Positions 23,440 to 36,362 are shown, numbered from the stretch's first letter. The stretch is 64,000 nucleotides of DNA from Cheiracanthium punctorium (GCA_038373885.1 JAWZYV010012348.1:1-64000); one strand, 5' to 3'. Notes: generated by a model from the letters alone, not told the origin. Made by a program: numbers and translations.

Positions 23440-23900
23440 TTATGTATATATGTATCATTAAACGGCTACGGGAAGATTGTTGTCGTGTGCCGGAGGAGGC
23501 GAGGTTTTTTGAGACCCATTCTCGGTGCTGGCGACTCCGCTCGGGACTCTGGCTTAGAGCCGTTATTGTGGAATCCTGGCCGATCTTGGCTGGCCGGCAA
23601 ACTCTGGAGCGAGCTGTGATAATCCTTTGGCCGCTATGGATGTCGGTGGAAGAATGAGTCGAACTACGACTATATTATTTTATTGGGTGTTTCGATAAAT
23701 CTTTCCTTGGCAGTTGCGGTAGCTCGAAATGGTCGCTGCTGGGCTGCATCAGCCCTTTTATTAACTTTTAAGGTCGTGTCACATGACCCGTGCAAGTTGC
23801 AATTATTGGCAGATCCCAAAATCTGGGCATCGGTTTTTCAAGCTTTGTTATGACTTTTAAGACGCCAGATTCACTAGGCGCGGTGACCGTCTACAAAATT
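23440..23900. repeat. GC-rich island, unidentified repeat
   Basis: About 460 bp with clearly higher GC than the surroundings. It includes GTGTGCCGGAGGAGGCGAGG, CTGGCGACTCCGCTCGGGAC and TGGCTGGCCGGCAAACTCTG. The frame 23319-23657 runs across it but resembles no protein I know. It could be part of an LTR or SINE body, or a lone exon or regulatory segment. I see no TG...CA ends with confidence and no B-box. Confidence 0.35.
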
Positions 23901-24021
23901 ACAGAGGAATTGCAAGGGACTGTGTAGTAATTGCAGTTTTTGAAAACGAATTCCTTTGTTCCGACGAGTTAAAACTGTGTAGTTCTAGAAATTTGGGATT
24001 TTAGCGGGCTTTTGGTTTATT

Positions 24022-24022
<1 letters not shown>

Positions 24023-24058
<36 letters not shown>
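24023..24058. repeat. (AT)n microsatellite
   Basis: About 17 uninterrupted AT units. Confidence 0.95.
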
Positions 24059-24062
<4 letters not shown>

Positions 24063-25561
24063 TTCAGAATTTTTTTATGTGTGCTTCTGTGTGATATGCA
24101 TATATTATTTGAAAAATGTATTATTACTTTCTGAAAATAATAAAACATTTATGATATGCTAAATATGTTTAAAATAATGCGACTCCTTCTATATTTAAAA
24201 TATAAATTAAAAATAAATTTAAAAACGAATACTTTAATGAAACACGTAGACGATTAGAAATTTACTAGAATTGTCCCCAATTCTATATGCAACGTATTCA
24301 TCGATTACCAAGAAAAAATACTGAAACACATAACGTTTATTTAAGTATTTCGCTGGAAAAAGGCAGTCGTCAATCTTGGTAATCTTAAAGCACAGTTCCA
24401 ATCTAATTAAAGTGGTTTTTAAAAATGCGAAAATCATTGTGTTTATGTCGTAATTTTCGAGACAAAAATAATTAATTTCACATGTCATATAATTCAATAC
24501 TAAACTCGTGTAAAATAAATCTATTTTTTAAATTATTACTTACTCTAGATTATATCATGAAATCTCTCTGGACCTCTAAATTCCGAAAAATTTTAAAAAT
24601 CGGGAAACGAGCGGCAGACAGTGGCAGATAAGATTTATTTTTTCTCTTTTTTATGTACACATGACCTTAAATGCTACATAGTATATAAATTATATACATG
24701 TATATATGTATTATATTAAGGGACGCGTTTGTATAAAAATAATGAGACTTTTTATTCAGGTATTTTGCGTTTCAATTTCTGTTCTCAAATAGTTACTTTG
24801 ACTTTCAGTTGGTTTTCCACAATAGATGGATATTTCGGCGATATTGTATTTTTTTCCCTACCCAAGCCTCAACTTCGGTGAATGGACGGAGTACAAATTT
24901 AGCTTTTGATTTGTAATCAGCAAATTAGGAAACCATGATTCTTTTCAAATGATCGCGTGGTGATGACACAAGTCGTCAATATATTCACTAAAGCCGAGAG
25001 GATTCGCGGAAATCTTATTGCTGCAAATTTGAATTCTGTCAGCAGGTTGTTTAAAGTAACAATTACATGTGTTTGCTGTCTTTTATTTTCATCATGAAAT
25101 ATTTTCCTTTTATAAAATATTGAATGTAATGACTAAGAGTACTTGTTGTTCATTGTATACAATTTGTTTGTGTGCGTTTAATGTATTAATAACTTAAGCT
25201 AAAAATAGGATTAATTTAATTTAACTTTACTTATTATAGACAATAACTCATGTAATAATAACTAAAAATCTGATTCTCCAATGAAGTGGGAATATATAAG
25301 ATGTAGATCCATATTCAAAACTCATTTTAGTTTTATTTTGAATATTTTTTTTAATTTAGCAGCATTATAATTAAGTATTTTAGCTTTTTTTACGCTGTTC
25401 TTATTTACTTTCTTACTAAAGTTTTCATTTTTTTTTTCTTTTTTACAGTAGCCTTTTTCAGTAGTGCCACTGAGACGGTACAACCGCATGTGTTCTAAAT
25501 ATAGATTTTCTGATCTCAATCCATGACCTTAAAGTATATTTTTTCCTGCCTTACTATTAGT
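24059..25561. other. AT-rich sequence, no feature recognised
   Basis: Short frames on the minus strand at 24234-24497 and 25322-25519 are K/N/F-rich and unlike known proteins. Confidence 0.55.
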
Positions 25562-26825
25562 TTAAGGCGACCATATTTCTAAACAGTATTTTTGGGAGAA
25601 ATCATGCATTGTCCTCGAATCCCAGGAAAACTTGGGGACATTAGAAAATATTTTTGGGGACTTATTCGAGGACACAACATATTAGCATGTAATACCAGTA
25701 TACCCATGCTTTAAATCTTGACTGATTTTGAAACTTAAAAATGAACTCTAATAGCTTTTTATATCAATTGTGTATTCTTATTCCTAATAAATTAATGGAA
25801 GCATTTCATTCATTCATAAATATTTATTCACACCAGAAATATGATAAGAACAAGCATGTTGAAATATTGCAATTTAACTCTTGATAAAGTATTTGTATTT
25901 TTAAGAAGTCATCGCTTATTACATTGGCTCATTTTGTGATAATATTTCATGAATCTTTTTACTTCCTCTAAAAAATGTATTCGAGTGCAAGAAGAATTTC
26001 GTACGTCAATTTCATATTTAACCCTTTGTACGATCGTGGTAAGAATACTTACCACTTACGGTCTATTAAATACAGAAATCAATTACCATTAGTGAATTTT
26101 CTGATATTTGTTCAGTTATATTGGATTTATATTTTTTCCATACATCTAGATTCTAAATTATATTTGGCTTATGAACTTTTCTTTAATTCGTAACTTTAAA
26201 GAAAGCTCGAATTTAAGAATCATCGCTTTTAACTATATATTTTTGCGTTTAATTCCGTGTACAAGCAGCAGGTAGTTTTCCGACTTTAATTTTGTGAATA
26301 ATTAATGTATTCTCCTGCAAAATTTCTATGTTTGTTCAATACGTGTTTCTCCAATTTTCACGTGGGATATTACAGTGGAGGGAAAATGTATGAATTAATC
26401 CTAAAAAACGGGCCAGAAAAATCCCAAGTATGTTCGACTCTCTGCACATAAACTTGCCTTATAGAGGTTTAAAGCATGGTTCTTCATGAAAAGGCATTAA
26501 TCACTAACAAAACTGAAATGGTAAATTTGGCTCTAGTGGAATATTTTATTGAATGTCTGTACACACAATGACAACAAACGTTTTCAGAGATCGAATTTCA
26601 TTATTTCTCTGAGTAGAAGGCGCTTTTAGTTGTTCTATTATTTTTTTCCTTCAGTTTTTTCTGAAAGAAATAAACTAATCGGAAACTTTCAGAGAAAAAG
26701 TATAAATTTTTAAATTTGGGGGCTTCTCGCGTCCCCAAGAAGTCAAAGCATTTTTGGGGACAAAATGAATAAAGATCTATATTTGGGGACTGTACTCGAA
26801 TTTCGAGGACGTATGGTCACCTTAT
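25562..26825. mobile_element. Non-autonomous DNA element with AAGGYGACCATA ends
   Basis: The left edge TTTAAGGCGACCATAT and inverted right edge TATAAGGTGACCATACGTCC form a short terminal inverted repeat. Subterminal parts on both sides carry GTCCTCGAA and repeated TTTTTGGGGACA words in mirrored arrangement (25606-25675 and 26715-26810). The interior is non-coding. The GGGGACA-rich sequence at 7128-7210 is a related end. The style recalls hAT-like MITEs, but no 8-bp duplication is evident. Confidence 0.5.
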
Positions 26826-27434
26826 ATCAGCTTTATTTTGTCTCAGTTTACTATTGATGCTATAAACCTGCTATCAAAATTATCCAATTCCTGCCCAAAT
26901 CCATTATCCAATTCCAATCCAATTCCTATCCAATTCCTCGTTTTAACTTATGTTTACTAAGTTTATTGTACCTCTGTTATTGGCGCTTCTTTTGGCTGTA
27001 AAGAGTATTTTTTCGCCAAGGAGAAAGTGTTTTGGCATTTGCATTTTCCTGTCACTTCACTCCTACTGTTTCACTCTGTCCAACTTCAAACCACGATATT
27101 TAATGTTTGTTTTAAATAGTTATTTACATCCCCCCCCCCTAAAAAAAACACCGTTTAGGTATTTGTATTTATGGGTGTTCTAAAATTTTCACAAGATTTG
27201 AATTAAATAGAAAATTAATTATTTTAGTGTTGGGCAACCGAAAAAGGAAAACAGCTTGGCAGCTTTTCCCTTCGACTAACGAGATTTTCCCCTAACGAGA
27301 TTTACATTCATTCTTAAAGCTGGAGAAGCCGGTAATTTCTTTTCTTATACCTCAGGAAACTCAAACATATTATTAACTAACTGATTGGATGTAACCGATA
27401 TCCCTATATATATAACAACACTGAGTTCCCTACA

Positions 27435-27663
27435 CTCTGTAAACTATATATGTATTTCTCATTTTCTTCCCGTCCACCTAATAGACAAGTCATTCTGTTC
27501 AGCTGATAACGAGAGACTAAAATCTTACACATTTTAGCTGTTTCTAGAGCAAAAATTTTCAAGATTGAGCCAGATGGAAAAGCATCTTTATGTTATTAAA
27601 TTTAATCTAAAGTATTGGAAATAGTACTTTTTCTCTGTAAACTATATATGTATTTCTCATTTT
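27435..27663. repeat. 31-bp direct repeat pair, 198 bp apart
   Basis: CTCTGTAAACTATATATGTA followed by TTTCTCATTTT is identical at 27435-27465 and 27633-27663. The DNA between is unique, so this may be a short templated duplication. Confidence 0.9.
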
Positions 27664-27772
27664 TTGGAGAAAAATACTAATCACGAAAAAATGGAGCAGC
27701 ATGTTTAAAACTATTTACCCTTTTACCCAATCACGGATGCTCTACAGAATTTATTAACTTACAAAAACAGAA

Positions 27773-27809
27773 TATCGTAGAAGTATTTTTTTTACATACT
27801 TCTACGATA
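27773..27809. repeat. Perfect 14-bp-stem hairpin
   Basis: The arms TATCGTAGAAGTAT (27773-27786) and ATACTTCTACGATA (27796-27809) are exact complements around a 9-base T-rich loop. Confidence 0.9.
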
Positions 27810-29384
27810 CTTATAATGTGAAAAATCTGTTACTGCGCAATTTTTTCTTTTGTCTGCGAGTGCAGTCGTTGGTTGATATTTTTTTAGCAGACATTACCTT
27901 AAATTATGAGATTTGAAATTACAATTTTAAATTTCGAAACAAATCAAAAGTACATCAATGTATTTCTTAAGCAGTAATCAAATTTCTCAACAGCTGTTCA
28001 TCAGATCTAGAAGAAACGATAGTAGTTGCTAGAGAAACACTGGAAAGAATTGAATAAATTTACAATATATAGAATAATCCACAAAAAGTGCAAGAACTGT
28101 TGTAAATTGCTATCTAAAATACGTTTTGATCTTACATTGTTTGGAAGAATGTAAAGGAAAATACTTCATAACAACCATTAAACTTATCCTAGTAGTATTT
28201 ATATTAATAAAAGTCCAATCTTTTGTGATGGCTGTTCCAGTACACTTCGAGTATTTAAATACTGTTCAAGATTTTCATTCAAAATACTCTAATAATGAAT
28301 GCAATTATATGCCGCTACATTTTTTTATTAAGTGAATCGTATCTTTAGTTGAATGGTGCTGCTGAATTATTCAAACGGTCTCATTACCATGTACTTAAAA
28401 TACACATTTCAAAAGAAAACCCATTTTTACTTTTTGGGTGGCAGCATTTATTTCTTTGACATAAAAATGCCATTCGATTTCAAAGAGTTTAAATGTTAAG
28501 TTTCATTAATATTAAAATTCTTTTACAACAATAGGCGCTACGCTAGAATCAGTTTGGAACTCCGTCGGAGAAAATGGCACTTCTTTTTACACAAAATGGC
28601 ACAAATTTAAATAAATGACAAACGGAATACTCTTTTACTTGCTTTTTTTTCCCTTCGCCCTTTTACTGAAAATTCAATGTAAATAACGTCTCGAAAGAGT
28701 CATATTGTTATTCTTCTAAAAATTGCTTGGAAATAGATTAGAAATGTAACGTTGAAAAGAAACATCTTTTGAAATACTTTTCACACTTCATGAATCTTTT
28801 CCTTTTCTTCTTTATATGCAAGAGTTCGAAGCAATCACTGGTATGTTACTTTAGAAGTCGCGAGAAGTATTTTAGCATATGTGCAGCTGATGCAGGAAGT
28901 CGGAGAAAAAGAAAAAGGAAGGGGGAAAAATAAAAGTTTTGAAACCTTTGAAAATTAGACAAACATTAGTATCGTATTCTTGTAAGTAACATTATTAAAT
29001 ATTTTCCGACAAGTTTTTTTTTCCTGTCAAAGTAAATTAACATTGATATGTTTGGATGAAACGAATTATCGTTTGGAGATTCATTGAGGTGCATTACGTC
29101 GGCTAAATTTGCAATTTTATTTAATTATGTTTGCGCTTTTTGGTGAAGTAATTATTTTCACCGTTATATTTTTCACAACATTTTAACTTGAAATATTAAA
29201 AAAAGGGATTAAATGCAAAATATTTTACTTATGTTTTTTTGAGATGAAGTAAAAAGCTTTTTTAATGTAACATGCTTTTTTCGTAATGCCATTTTGATAA
29301 AACTTTTGATGTGTACATTTATACTATATTTTGTTGCTTCCTTCGATTTTATTAAGAATGGATGTGAGATGAAACAGCTTTAAT

Positions 29385-29625
29385 ACGAGACGAGAGAGGC
29401 GTTTTTATCATTAATGCATAGGGACTTTGCGAGACGAGAAAATCTTAGCAGCTATTTTACAAGACGAAGCAGGACATTTTTATCAAAGTGGGAATTTTTC
29501 GAGAAGAAAAAAAAAACAACTTTGAAGCTATTTTGCGAGACGAGACAATGCTTTTTAGCTATTTTGCGAGACATGTGTTTTTATCATTACAACATAGGAA
29601 TTTTGGGAGAGGAGAGAAAGCTTTG
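29385..29625 (+). repeat. Degenerate tandem repeat with GCGAGACGAG core
   Basis: The words CTATTTTGCGAGACGAGA, TTTTTATCATTA and ATAGGGA(C/A)TTTGCGAGA-like segments recur three or more times over 240 bp with irregular spacing. Small frames across it are repeat translations, not a gene. Confidence 0.65.
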
Positions 29626-29772
29626 AACCTGTTTTATACTGCCTTTATTTTCCTCTCGCATCCATTTATAGATTTTGTTAAAATTATTCTTACACTTTTA
29701 AAATACTCTCTATTATACTTTATAACAATAATGTAATACTTTAATATTATTCTTCATTATATTAATGCAAGG

Positions 29773-29950
29773 CAGATATGGGCAATGCTGCGGGCCAAAC
29801 ATTAGGATGTTAGTGAAATCACGGGCCGTATAATTGGGATTTATATGAAATGTTGAATGGTTTATATTAGGCCTTGATGTATTCCACCGGACGGACCAAA
29901 AGCCGAGGAGGGCCACATCTGAGACACAGGCCGGAAGTTGCCCATATGTG
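29773..29950. mobile_element. 178-bp hAT-type MITE
   Basis: The ends are CAGATATGGGCAA and TTGCCCATATGTG, inverted repeats of the CAGnnnTGGGCAA type seen on many hAT MITEs. The interior contains CGGGCCGTATAATTGGGA and GAGGGCCACATCTGAGACAC, typical GGCC/GGGCC words of such elements. No clear 8-bp flanking duplication remains. Confidence 0.65.
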
Positions 29951-31070
29951 TAGTAACCATTGTAAAAAATAAAATAATTTAAAAAATAATAAAATTTATT
30001 TAAACTGACAAACTTGGTAGAAATAAAGGGAATTCCAAATATAAACTTTTTTTACGCTACATTTTCAAACACACTGTAATAGAAATCACCCAAAGTACTG
30101 GATTAAGCCATATGATACATCTTATACAGATAGCAAGCGACGTGATGTGCTCAAGAATTCTATCCAATTTGTATAGAGCTCATTTTCAGGGTATTTCAGA
30201 CTGTGCAATTTTGAAATTGCCATATAAGAGCTATACAATTTTCAAACGATAACAGACTATTGTAAATGTCATTGCTCTATTTAAATTTCGTGACAATTTT
30301 AGAAAAAGCAATTTTTTCCCCAATGAAAATAACACTTTCTCTTGTTAAAAATAAATCGATATCGAAATGTTTCCGAAAATTTTTCACTTGAGCAATGTAC
30401 CAATTTTATGGTTAATTTCTGAAAGTTAATGCGTTTTTCTTCTTTTAAAGGAGAAAAAAATAACAGTTCGTGTGGAAACGAACATGGCTCTGAAAAGCAA
30501 GGCTGGGAATGTAGTGAATTTTCTGAGTAATTTTATTTTTGTAATCCTAATGACGAATCAATCTATATTTTTTACTTGCTTAATGCAAATGGTAGACAAT
30601 ATCTTTTATTGTTGTATATCCTTTAGGCTCTTTTATTGTTGCATATTTTTAAGCTCTTTTATTTTTGTATATTGCAAAGAAAATATGCAGTTTAAGCCAG
30701 AGCGATCGAGGTTTCCATTATTATTTTTTTGTTTGTTTGAAATTACTGTTATATAAAAGCTGGAATGAAAAGCTCTGCAATATATTATCACGGTCTTGTA
30801 AACGGTTTTAAAATGGTTCAAGAAAATAAAGTCTTCTTTATGACGGACGAGCAGCTGATTTCGATAAATCAGCTGTATATACATTGCATTATGTAAACGC
30901 TGACATAAACGTCGTTTAACATGAAAGTCTATATTTGAAGAAATGTTGATTAACCTACACTTGTTCTAGAAAAATATCTGGTACAGGTCATAGAAAAAAA
31001 AGAAAAGAAAAAAAAACAGAAGAGAAAAAAGAAAAGAAAAAGAAAAAAAAGGCTATGCAACTAGATTCAA
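29951..31070. other. AT-rich sequence ending in a purine tract
   Basis: Non-coding; an A/G-only tract (AAAGAAAAG type) runs at about 30990-31052, just before the duplicated segment at 31071. Confidence 0.6.
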
Positions 31071-31199
31071 AAAAAAGTAATTTTTGAGTACTGTAAAGAA
31101 AATATGCATTACAAGGCGGAAAATGAAAATGAAAAAAAATATGGGTAAACAAAGACATTTACAAAAAGGGAACATAAAAAAGAAAGAAAAGAAAAAGAA
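31071..31199 (+). repeat. 130-bp direct duplication, copy A
   Basis: Nearly identical to 32864-32994 in the same orientation. Both read AAAAAAGTAATTTTTGAGTA, then GTAAAGAAAATATGCATTAC, then an A-rich run ending AAAAAAGAAAGAAAAGAAAA. The differences are a handful of substitutions and A-run indels. The frame of about 35 residues is shared but is only a purine-run translation (K/E/N-rich). Confidence 0.9.
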
Positions 31200-31678
31200 A
31201 CTTTACCACAACCAAGGTTTTTTTTTCTTTAAAGGATTGAGAGTAAAAAGAGAAAATATTTTACAAGCCTAAAAGCCATTCTTCCGTACAATAAACGTTT
31301 CAAGAATTTAAAGTTTTATAGTACTTGCTTCACAATATTAAAAAAAAGTATTTTTTTTCAGTTAAACAAAGTAAAACTTGGCTAAAACAGCAGAGACGCA
31401 ACACTTTTAATGACGTAAAAACTCAAAATTAAATGTACATTATATTTTTATCTAGGCACTGAATGAAATAAAATGACATCGCATAATACCGCAAATAAGA
31501 ATAACATAATTGATTTTGTGATCAGCTGAGTACCCGTTCTTAGTAAGAGAGGAAGGGCATTCTTCTGGCACAAGTAATGTAAGTTTATTCAATTGGATCA
31601 GGACTGCCGAACCATTTCACTCGTAAAGTGACATGAAGATAACTAAAAACAGAAAAAAGAAAGAAAGAGAAGAGGTGT

Positions 31679-31723
<45 letters not shown>

Positions 31724-32863
31724 AATTTTTTAGTTGGCTTTGTAGAATTTTCCAGTAGTTCGTTTCTCAAACAGCTTAGAGTTCTACGCGTTATTTGCGT
31801 ATTAGCCAGTTGTTCATTCACCCATATCTTATGCTAAACTGTGCCATTCAGCTCCAATAATAAAGGATTTTTTCACTGCCATATTACAGACAAAACATGC
31901 ATATATGTGCAAGGAAAAAAAGGTTAAACATGACGATGGCGTTCTCTACTGAACTTCTGCGGGAATAAGTAAATTTGATTGTTTTTTAGGATCGAAAACG
32001 AACGCTTATTTGAAATTTAAAATTAAATTATTGTATAAAGTTATTGTATAATTGATATACAATAGTTTGAGGTTATCTCCAAAATCTCCTTAAGTTTAAC
32101 GACGCCACATCGCCAAATTTGCCTAAAAAAAGACTGTTGTATTGTTAAATGTTTTATAATCGATGCTTTCGGTACGATTTGTCTCTCTTGTAAGTTTTAA
32201 ACTTGTATCAGTAACTTGCATGCGTCTTTTAAACTACAAACTGCTTCAACGTTCTACGTAACTTAGTTTTGAAGCTCGTAACTCAAAATTATTATGTACA
32301 ATACGAAGAGATTAAACCGCAAAATTTATCTTTTTTTTACACTGCTCGAAACAACTTTCCGTTATGACATTTATTTTTTATTCCCATTTTCAATACCGTA
32401 ACCTCATGCATTGACTTGGTACTAAATGATACATGTATTTGATACTAAATGGAAAGGTGGGGAAAAACTGGACGTAAGTCACTCTCTGCAGTCGAATTGA
32501 CTGATTACTCTCCAGAAAGCATTCTAAAAGGAATTCGAGGCAAGAGGTGCATGACAAAGAGACCTGACAGAATAGAGACAGTTCCGTATTTCATGGACGA
32601 AATTGCTTTAGAATACTGACGCATGTAGAAGTGATGCATCGAAATTTAATTTCTGAATGAAATCTTAAGCTTATGTTTATTTTGTTTATTTCTCGTATTC
32701 TTTCTATATGAAGCAGAGATTTCCTCTATTTAAGACACTGATGAGTGTAAAAAAGTAATCCAGGGTTAACTTCATTTATTTATACAAATTTTTGGATAGA
32801 TTTTCTAAAATATCTAATTTGTATTACTAGTCAGTGTTTTATCAACATAATTTGAACTTCTTT
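31200..32863. other. AT-rich sequence with (GA)n
   Basis: A (GA)n microsatellite of about 20 units lies at 31679-31721. Otherwise nothing is recognised. Confidence 0.6.
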
Positions 32864-32994
32864 AAAAAAGTAATTTTTGAGTACTGTAAAGAAAATATGC
32901 ATTACAAGGTGGAAAATGAAAATGAAAAAAAAAATATGGGTAAAGAAAGATATTTACAAAAAGGGAACATAAAAAAGAAAGAAAAGAAAAAGAA
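32864..32994 (+). repeat. 130-bp direct duplication, copy B
   Basis: Partner of 31071-31199, about 1.79 kb downstream. Immediately after it a 19-bp unit AGAATGGTAATATTAATATG is repeated twice (about 32991-33030). Confidence 0.9.
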
Positions 32995-33030
32995 TGGTAA
33001 TATTAATATGAGAATGGTAATATTAATATG

Positions 33031-35830
33031 CACAATATAGTAGAAAACCCTCTCGAACCCAAATTGCGAGTACAATAAAAGAAATGAAAATGGCTACCAA
33101 TGAATGTATATCATTCACATTTCACACGTGTCTTATTTGAACGTGTATAATACTTAAAATAGCAACCAGCCTGATTGTAGATAAAATTAATGATAAGTAG
33201 TATCCTCTAAGTAGTAGCTTAAAGTTTTCTTGAAAAGTACTATTACGATGTAAATGTGCATAGTATGTTAGAAAAATATCCTATAAATCACTTAGAAATG
33301 TTTATAGAATAGTACATTAATATAATATTTTGAATTAGTTAATACTTCCAAATTAATGACCCTTCTAGTCTTTCTAAACCTTACAACGTGTATCTATGCA
33401 ATAGTAAATATTTAAAGAAAGTTTTAAAATATTTATGTAGACCGTAACATCAGTTCAAGAAAGTCTGGGTGTATTGATACAATAAAAATACCTTAGAAAA
33501 CTTCATTGTAAAAAAAGAAATCTACTGTACATGTGCAAAAGCAAGGAGATTTTTAACATATTTTCTTTCACATTAAAGCCAGTGGATCACACTTGTTTAG
33601 CTCTAAATATATCCCTGTGTTTGAAATTCATTTCTGGTTCTTCCCGCGATAAGTCTAAATAGCCTGTGAAACTTTTACAGAACCATTTTTACAATTTTAT
33701 TCTAAGCTTGTTTTAACTGGTAATGAATCAAATATTTTTTTCTGGGAATAAATCAAAAATTTATAGAGAAGTAAATAAACGTATACCATTAAATTTCACG
33801 TTTAATATAGTTTAATCGCTAATGAAGAATGTACTGCATATCACTTGCCCATAATGAAAGGAAAAGTGTTCCAAAGAATTCCTTTTAGTTAATTTTCTGC
33901 ACAATCTACAGATTTTCTAGATAACTACACAAGCAATACTTTCCCAGAAGCAAGTATTACATGAGCGAGATACACATATTTTTGATATTTTAAAACTACA
34001 TTTTTAATTTTGTTCAATTTTAATTTACCTCGTACGACAGATTTATTCTCTTAACAAACGAACTTTCCAGGAACCGGAACTAGTCCTTACAAAAAATTTT
34101 GTTTTTCCCTTTAAAATGAAAATAAAATTGATGGTTTGGGGGGACGCCATTCATTTCATTCTTTTTATCTGAACGAAGACTTACCAAGAATAAATATTTT
34201 TTGCGCTCATTAATGTGATTGCAATTTCATAATTATATTTAGTAAATATTCTTCTCATATGTCGTTCCCGAAAACAATTAATGCTTAAAAAAATAACATT
34301 CTGAGAAAAAGGAACAAATTCTTGTAATTTTTCTTAATGAGGAAAAAAGAGAATGCATTTTTAATGTGCCCATAAATAAGTAAATGTGAACAGTTAATTG
34401 ATTGAAGTACCGGAGAGTGAAAAGGTAAAAATTCACTGGCACATAATGTCTTATCGCACAAAAAAATAAAGTATTCTGTGCTAATTACGATAAAGCAATT
34501 TAGAAGAGAACAGCTAAAGCTGTGGAGCAGTTTCAGGAAAAAATGCCTTTAATTGCTTGATACTTGGTATTTTTTGTAAAAACTGTTTTTTTCCCTTTAA
34601 TGCATGCTAACTAAATGCTGGAAATATTCTCAATTTAAAGTACATAATTTTACTGAAAAATGAAGTAATATTAAAGGGTTTGATGAGGAAAAAACTTTAT
34701 TTTCATTAGGATTATTAAAAAAAAATAGTAATATAAAAAGTTTTCAGGATCCTTCAAGGAATACACATCATTAATCAATATTTTACTTATGCTCTTTTTT
34801 TGAATGCATTGCCATTATAATAATCGGGTGATTTTTTTCCTCTGTTCTAAATATAAGATGCTTTAAGTGTGCAAATAATTTGAACTGCATGAAACTTGAT
34901 TTACGAGTACTATCATGATATCAACTGGATAATGTATTCTTTCTTACCCTTATTCTTTCAACAGCTTCATTAGAAACACGGGATGTTTTCTTTGTTAGTA
35001 TTATTAATAAGTAGCTGAAGTACCCGTCGTATGTAATATAAATGTAACACAAATTTCTATTTTTTTTTTTTTTTTTAGAAAATATAATTTTTTTTATATT
35101 ATAAGCGTACAGAGTATGGAAGTAGCATATTGACAAAGTATAGAAAACAAAGTTAAAACTTCCTTATATTGTTAAAAGTGTGCAGGTTAGAGAGCAACTA
35201 AGTGGGGAGTGAGATTTTCTAAATGTTGTGTGAAATTGTAGAGAAAACATTTTGCTTTCAAAATTAAGGTTTCATTTTGGTGGATCGATCCTTTAAAGTC
35301 AACAGTGCATTCTTTATCTTTAACTAAATTTTGTTGGATTCACTAAGATATTTTAGGGTTATACCTCTAGAGAATTTTGCACAATTTCCATAAGATCTAA
35401 AAAAGTATGTAAAAAAGAAACTAAATTTGTTAAAATTGAATAGCCAGCTAATATTTTACCTCAGAGTCACCTTAAAGGGATCTTCCCTTAAAAAATGGGA
35501 AAAAGTGCAATTTTTGCAGTTTTAAAATTTATTGAAATTTAAAAAATCCTGACATTTATTGTTTCAGTCGTTGATGATCTTGCAACTAAACTTTATTCTA
35601 TTTCCTGAAATAGTTTTTAAGGGATCCAAGAACAGACATTTACATGATTTTAGCAATATCTCAAGTTTTGTGAAATATTTAAAACAATTTTGACAAGTAT
35701 TTTAAATTAAATTACCAATTAGCACAATTCTACATTTATTTTTATTCCATTGCCACTTTTCTGGAATTGTTTTCATTTTGAGTAAATTTTCAGAATCTAA
35801 TCCAAAATCTAATCCTAATTTTCAAAAAAT
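33031..35830. other. AT-rich sequence, no feature recognised
   Basis: Long stretch without coding potential, RNA signatures or repeat structure that I can see, apart from homopolymers (for example T18 near 35060). Confidence 0.55.
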
Positions 35831-36362
35831 CGACACCTTTAGTTTAAGTTGCCTATTATATCATCAAATTGCATATCATTCGCTTTGGTCGTTATTAAGT
35901 GATACGCGAACAAAAAATTAGACTTGAAACGATTTTCAAGAATTCTGTAAATGTAATATATTTTTTAAAATTCGAGGCCTATAGTTTGTCAAGTGAACAC
36001 CTATAATGTCGGTAATTTCTGTTATCACGCGTCGTTATAACGCGATGTGTGAATAAAAGAATTTAAGCAGTTTGAAACGATTTTCACAAAATCTCAAAAT
36101 GTACTCATTTTTTTTTTTAATTCGACGCTTATAGTTTAAGTTGAGATCAACTGTGATGTCACCAAATTTCATTTCATAGGCTTTTGTTGTTATTACATGG
36201 TGCGTGAACTAGGAATTACGCATTTTGAAACGATTTCAGAGAAATCTCAGAATCTAATAAAAATGCTTAAAAATTTTAACGCTTATAGTTTGAATTGAGT
36301 GGCCATTTGATGTGTCATATAATTCCATTTTATTTGCTTCAGTCATTTTTAAGTGATGCAGT
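35831..36362 (+). repeat. About 150-bp tandem repeat, 3.6 copies
   Basis: Unit starts fall at about 35831, 35973, 36123 and 36278 (spacings 142, 150 and 155). Shared words are TATAGTTTAAGTTGAG, TGATGTCACCAAATT, TTGTTATTAAGTGAT and TTTGAAACGATTTTCA. Copies are diverged from each other. The region upstream (35500-35830) has weaker echoes, so the array may have been longer. Confidence 0.7.

Larger units (their letters stand above)
26826..29384. other. AT-rich sequence with small repeats
   Basis: Contains several (TCCAATTCC)-like words at 26879-26939, a 31-bp direct repeat pair and a short hairpin (listed separately). A frame at 26950-27183 is hydrophobic but unlike anything I recognise and overlaps a C-run. 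I find no gene. Confidence 0.5.

Noticed and set aside
23319..23657. A 112-codon frame over the GC-rich island
   Set aside because: The GC-rich half only starts in the middle of the frame and has no known motif; the island itself is reported instead.
34921..35136. Short frame next to a T18 run
   Set aside because: K/I/Y-rich chance frame with no similarity.
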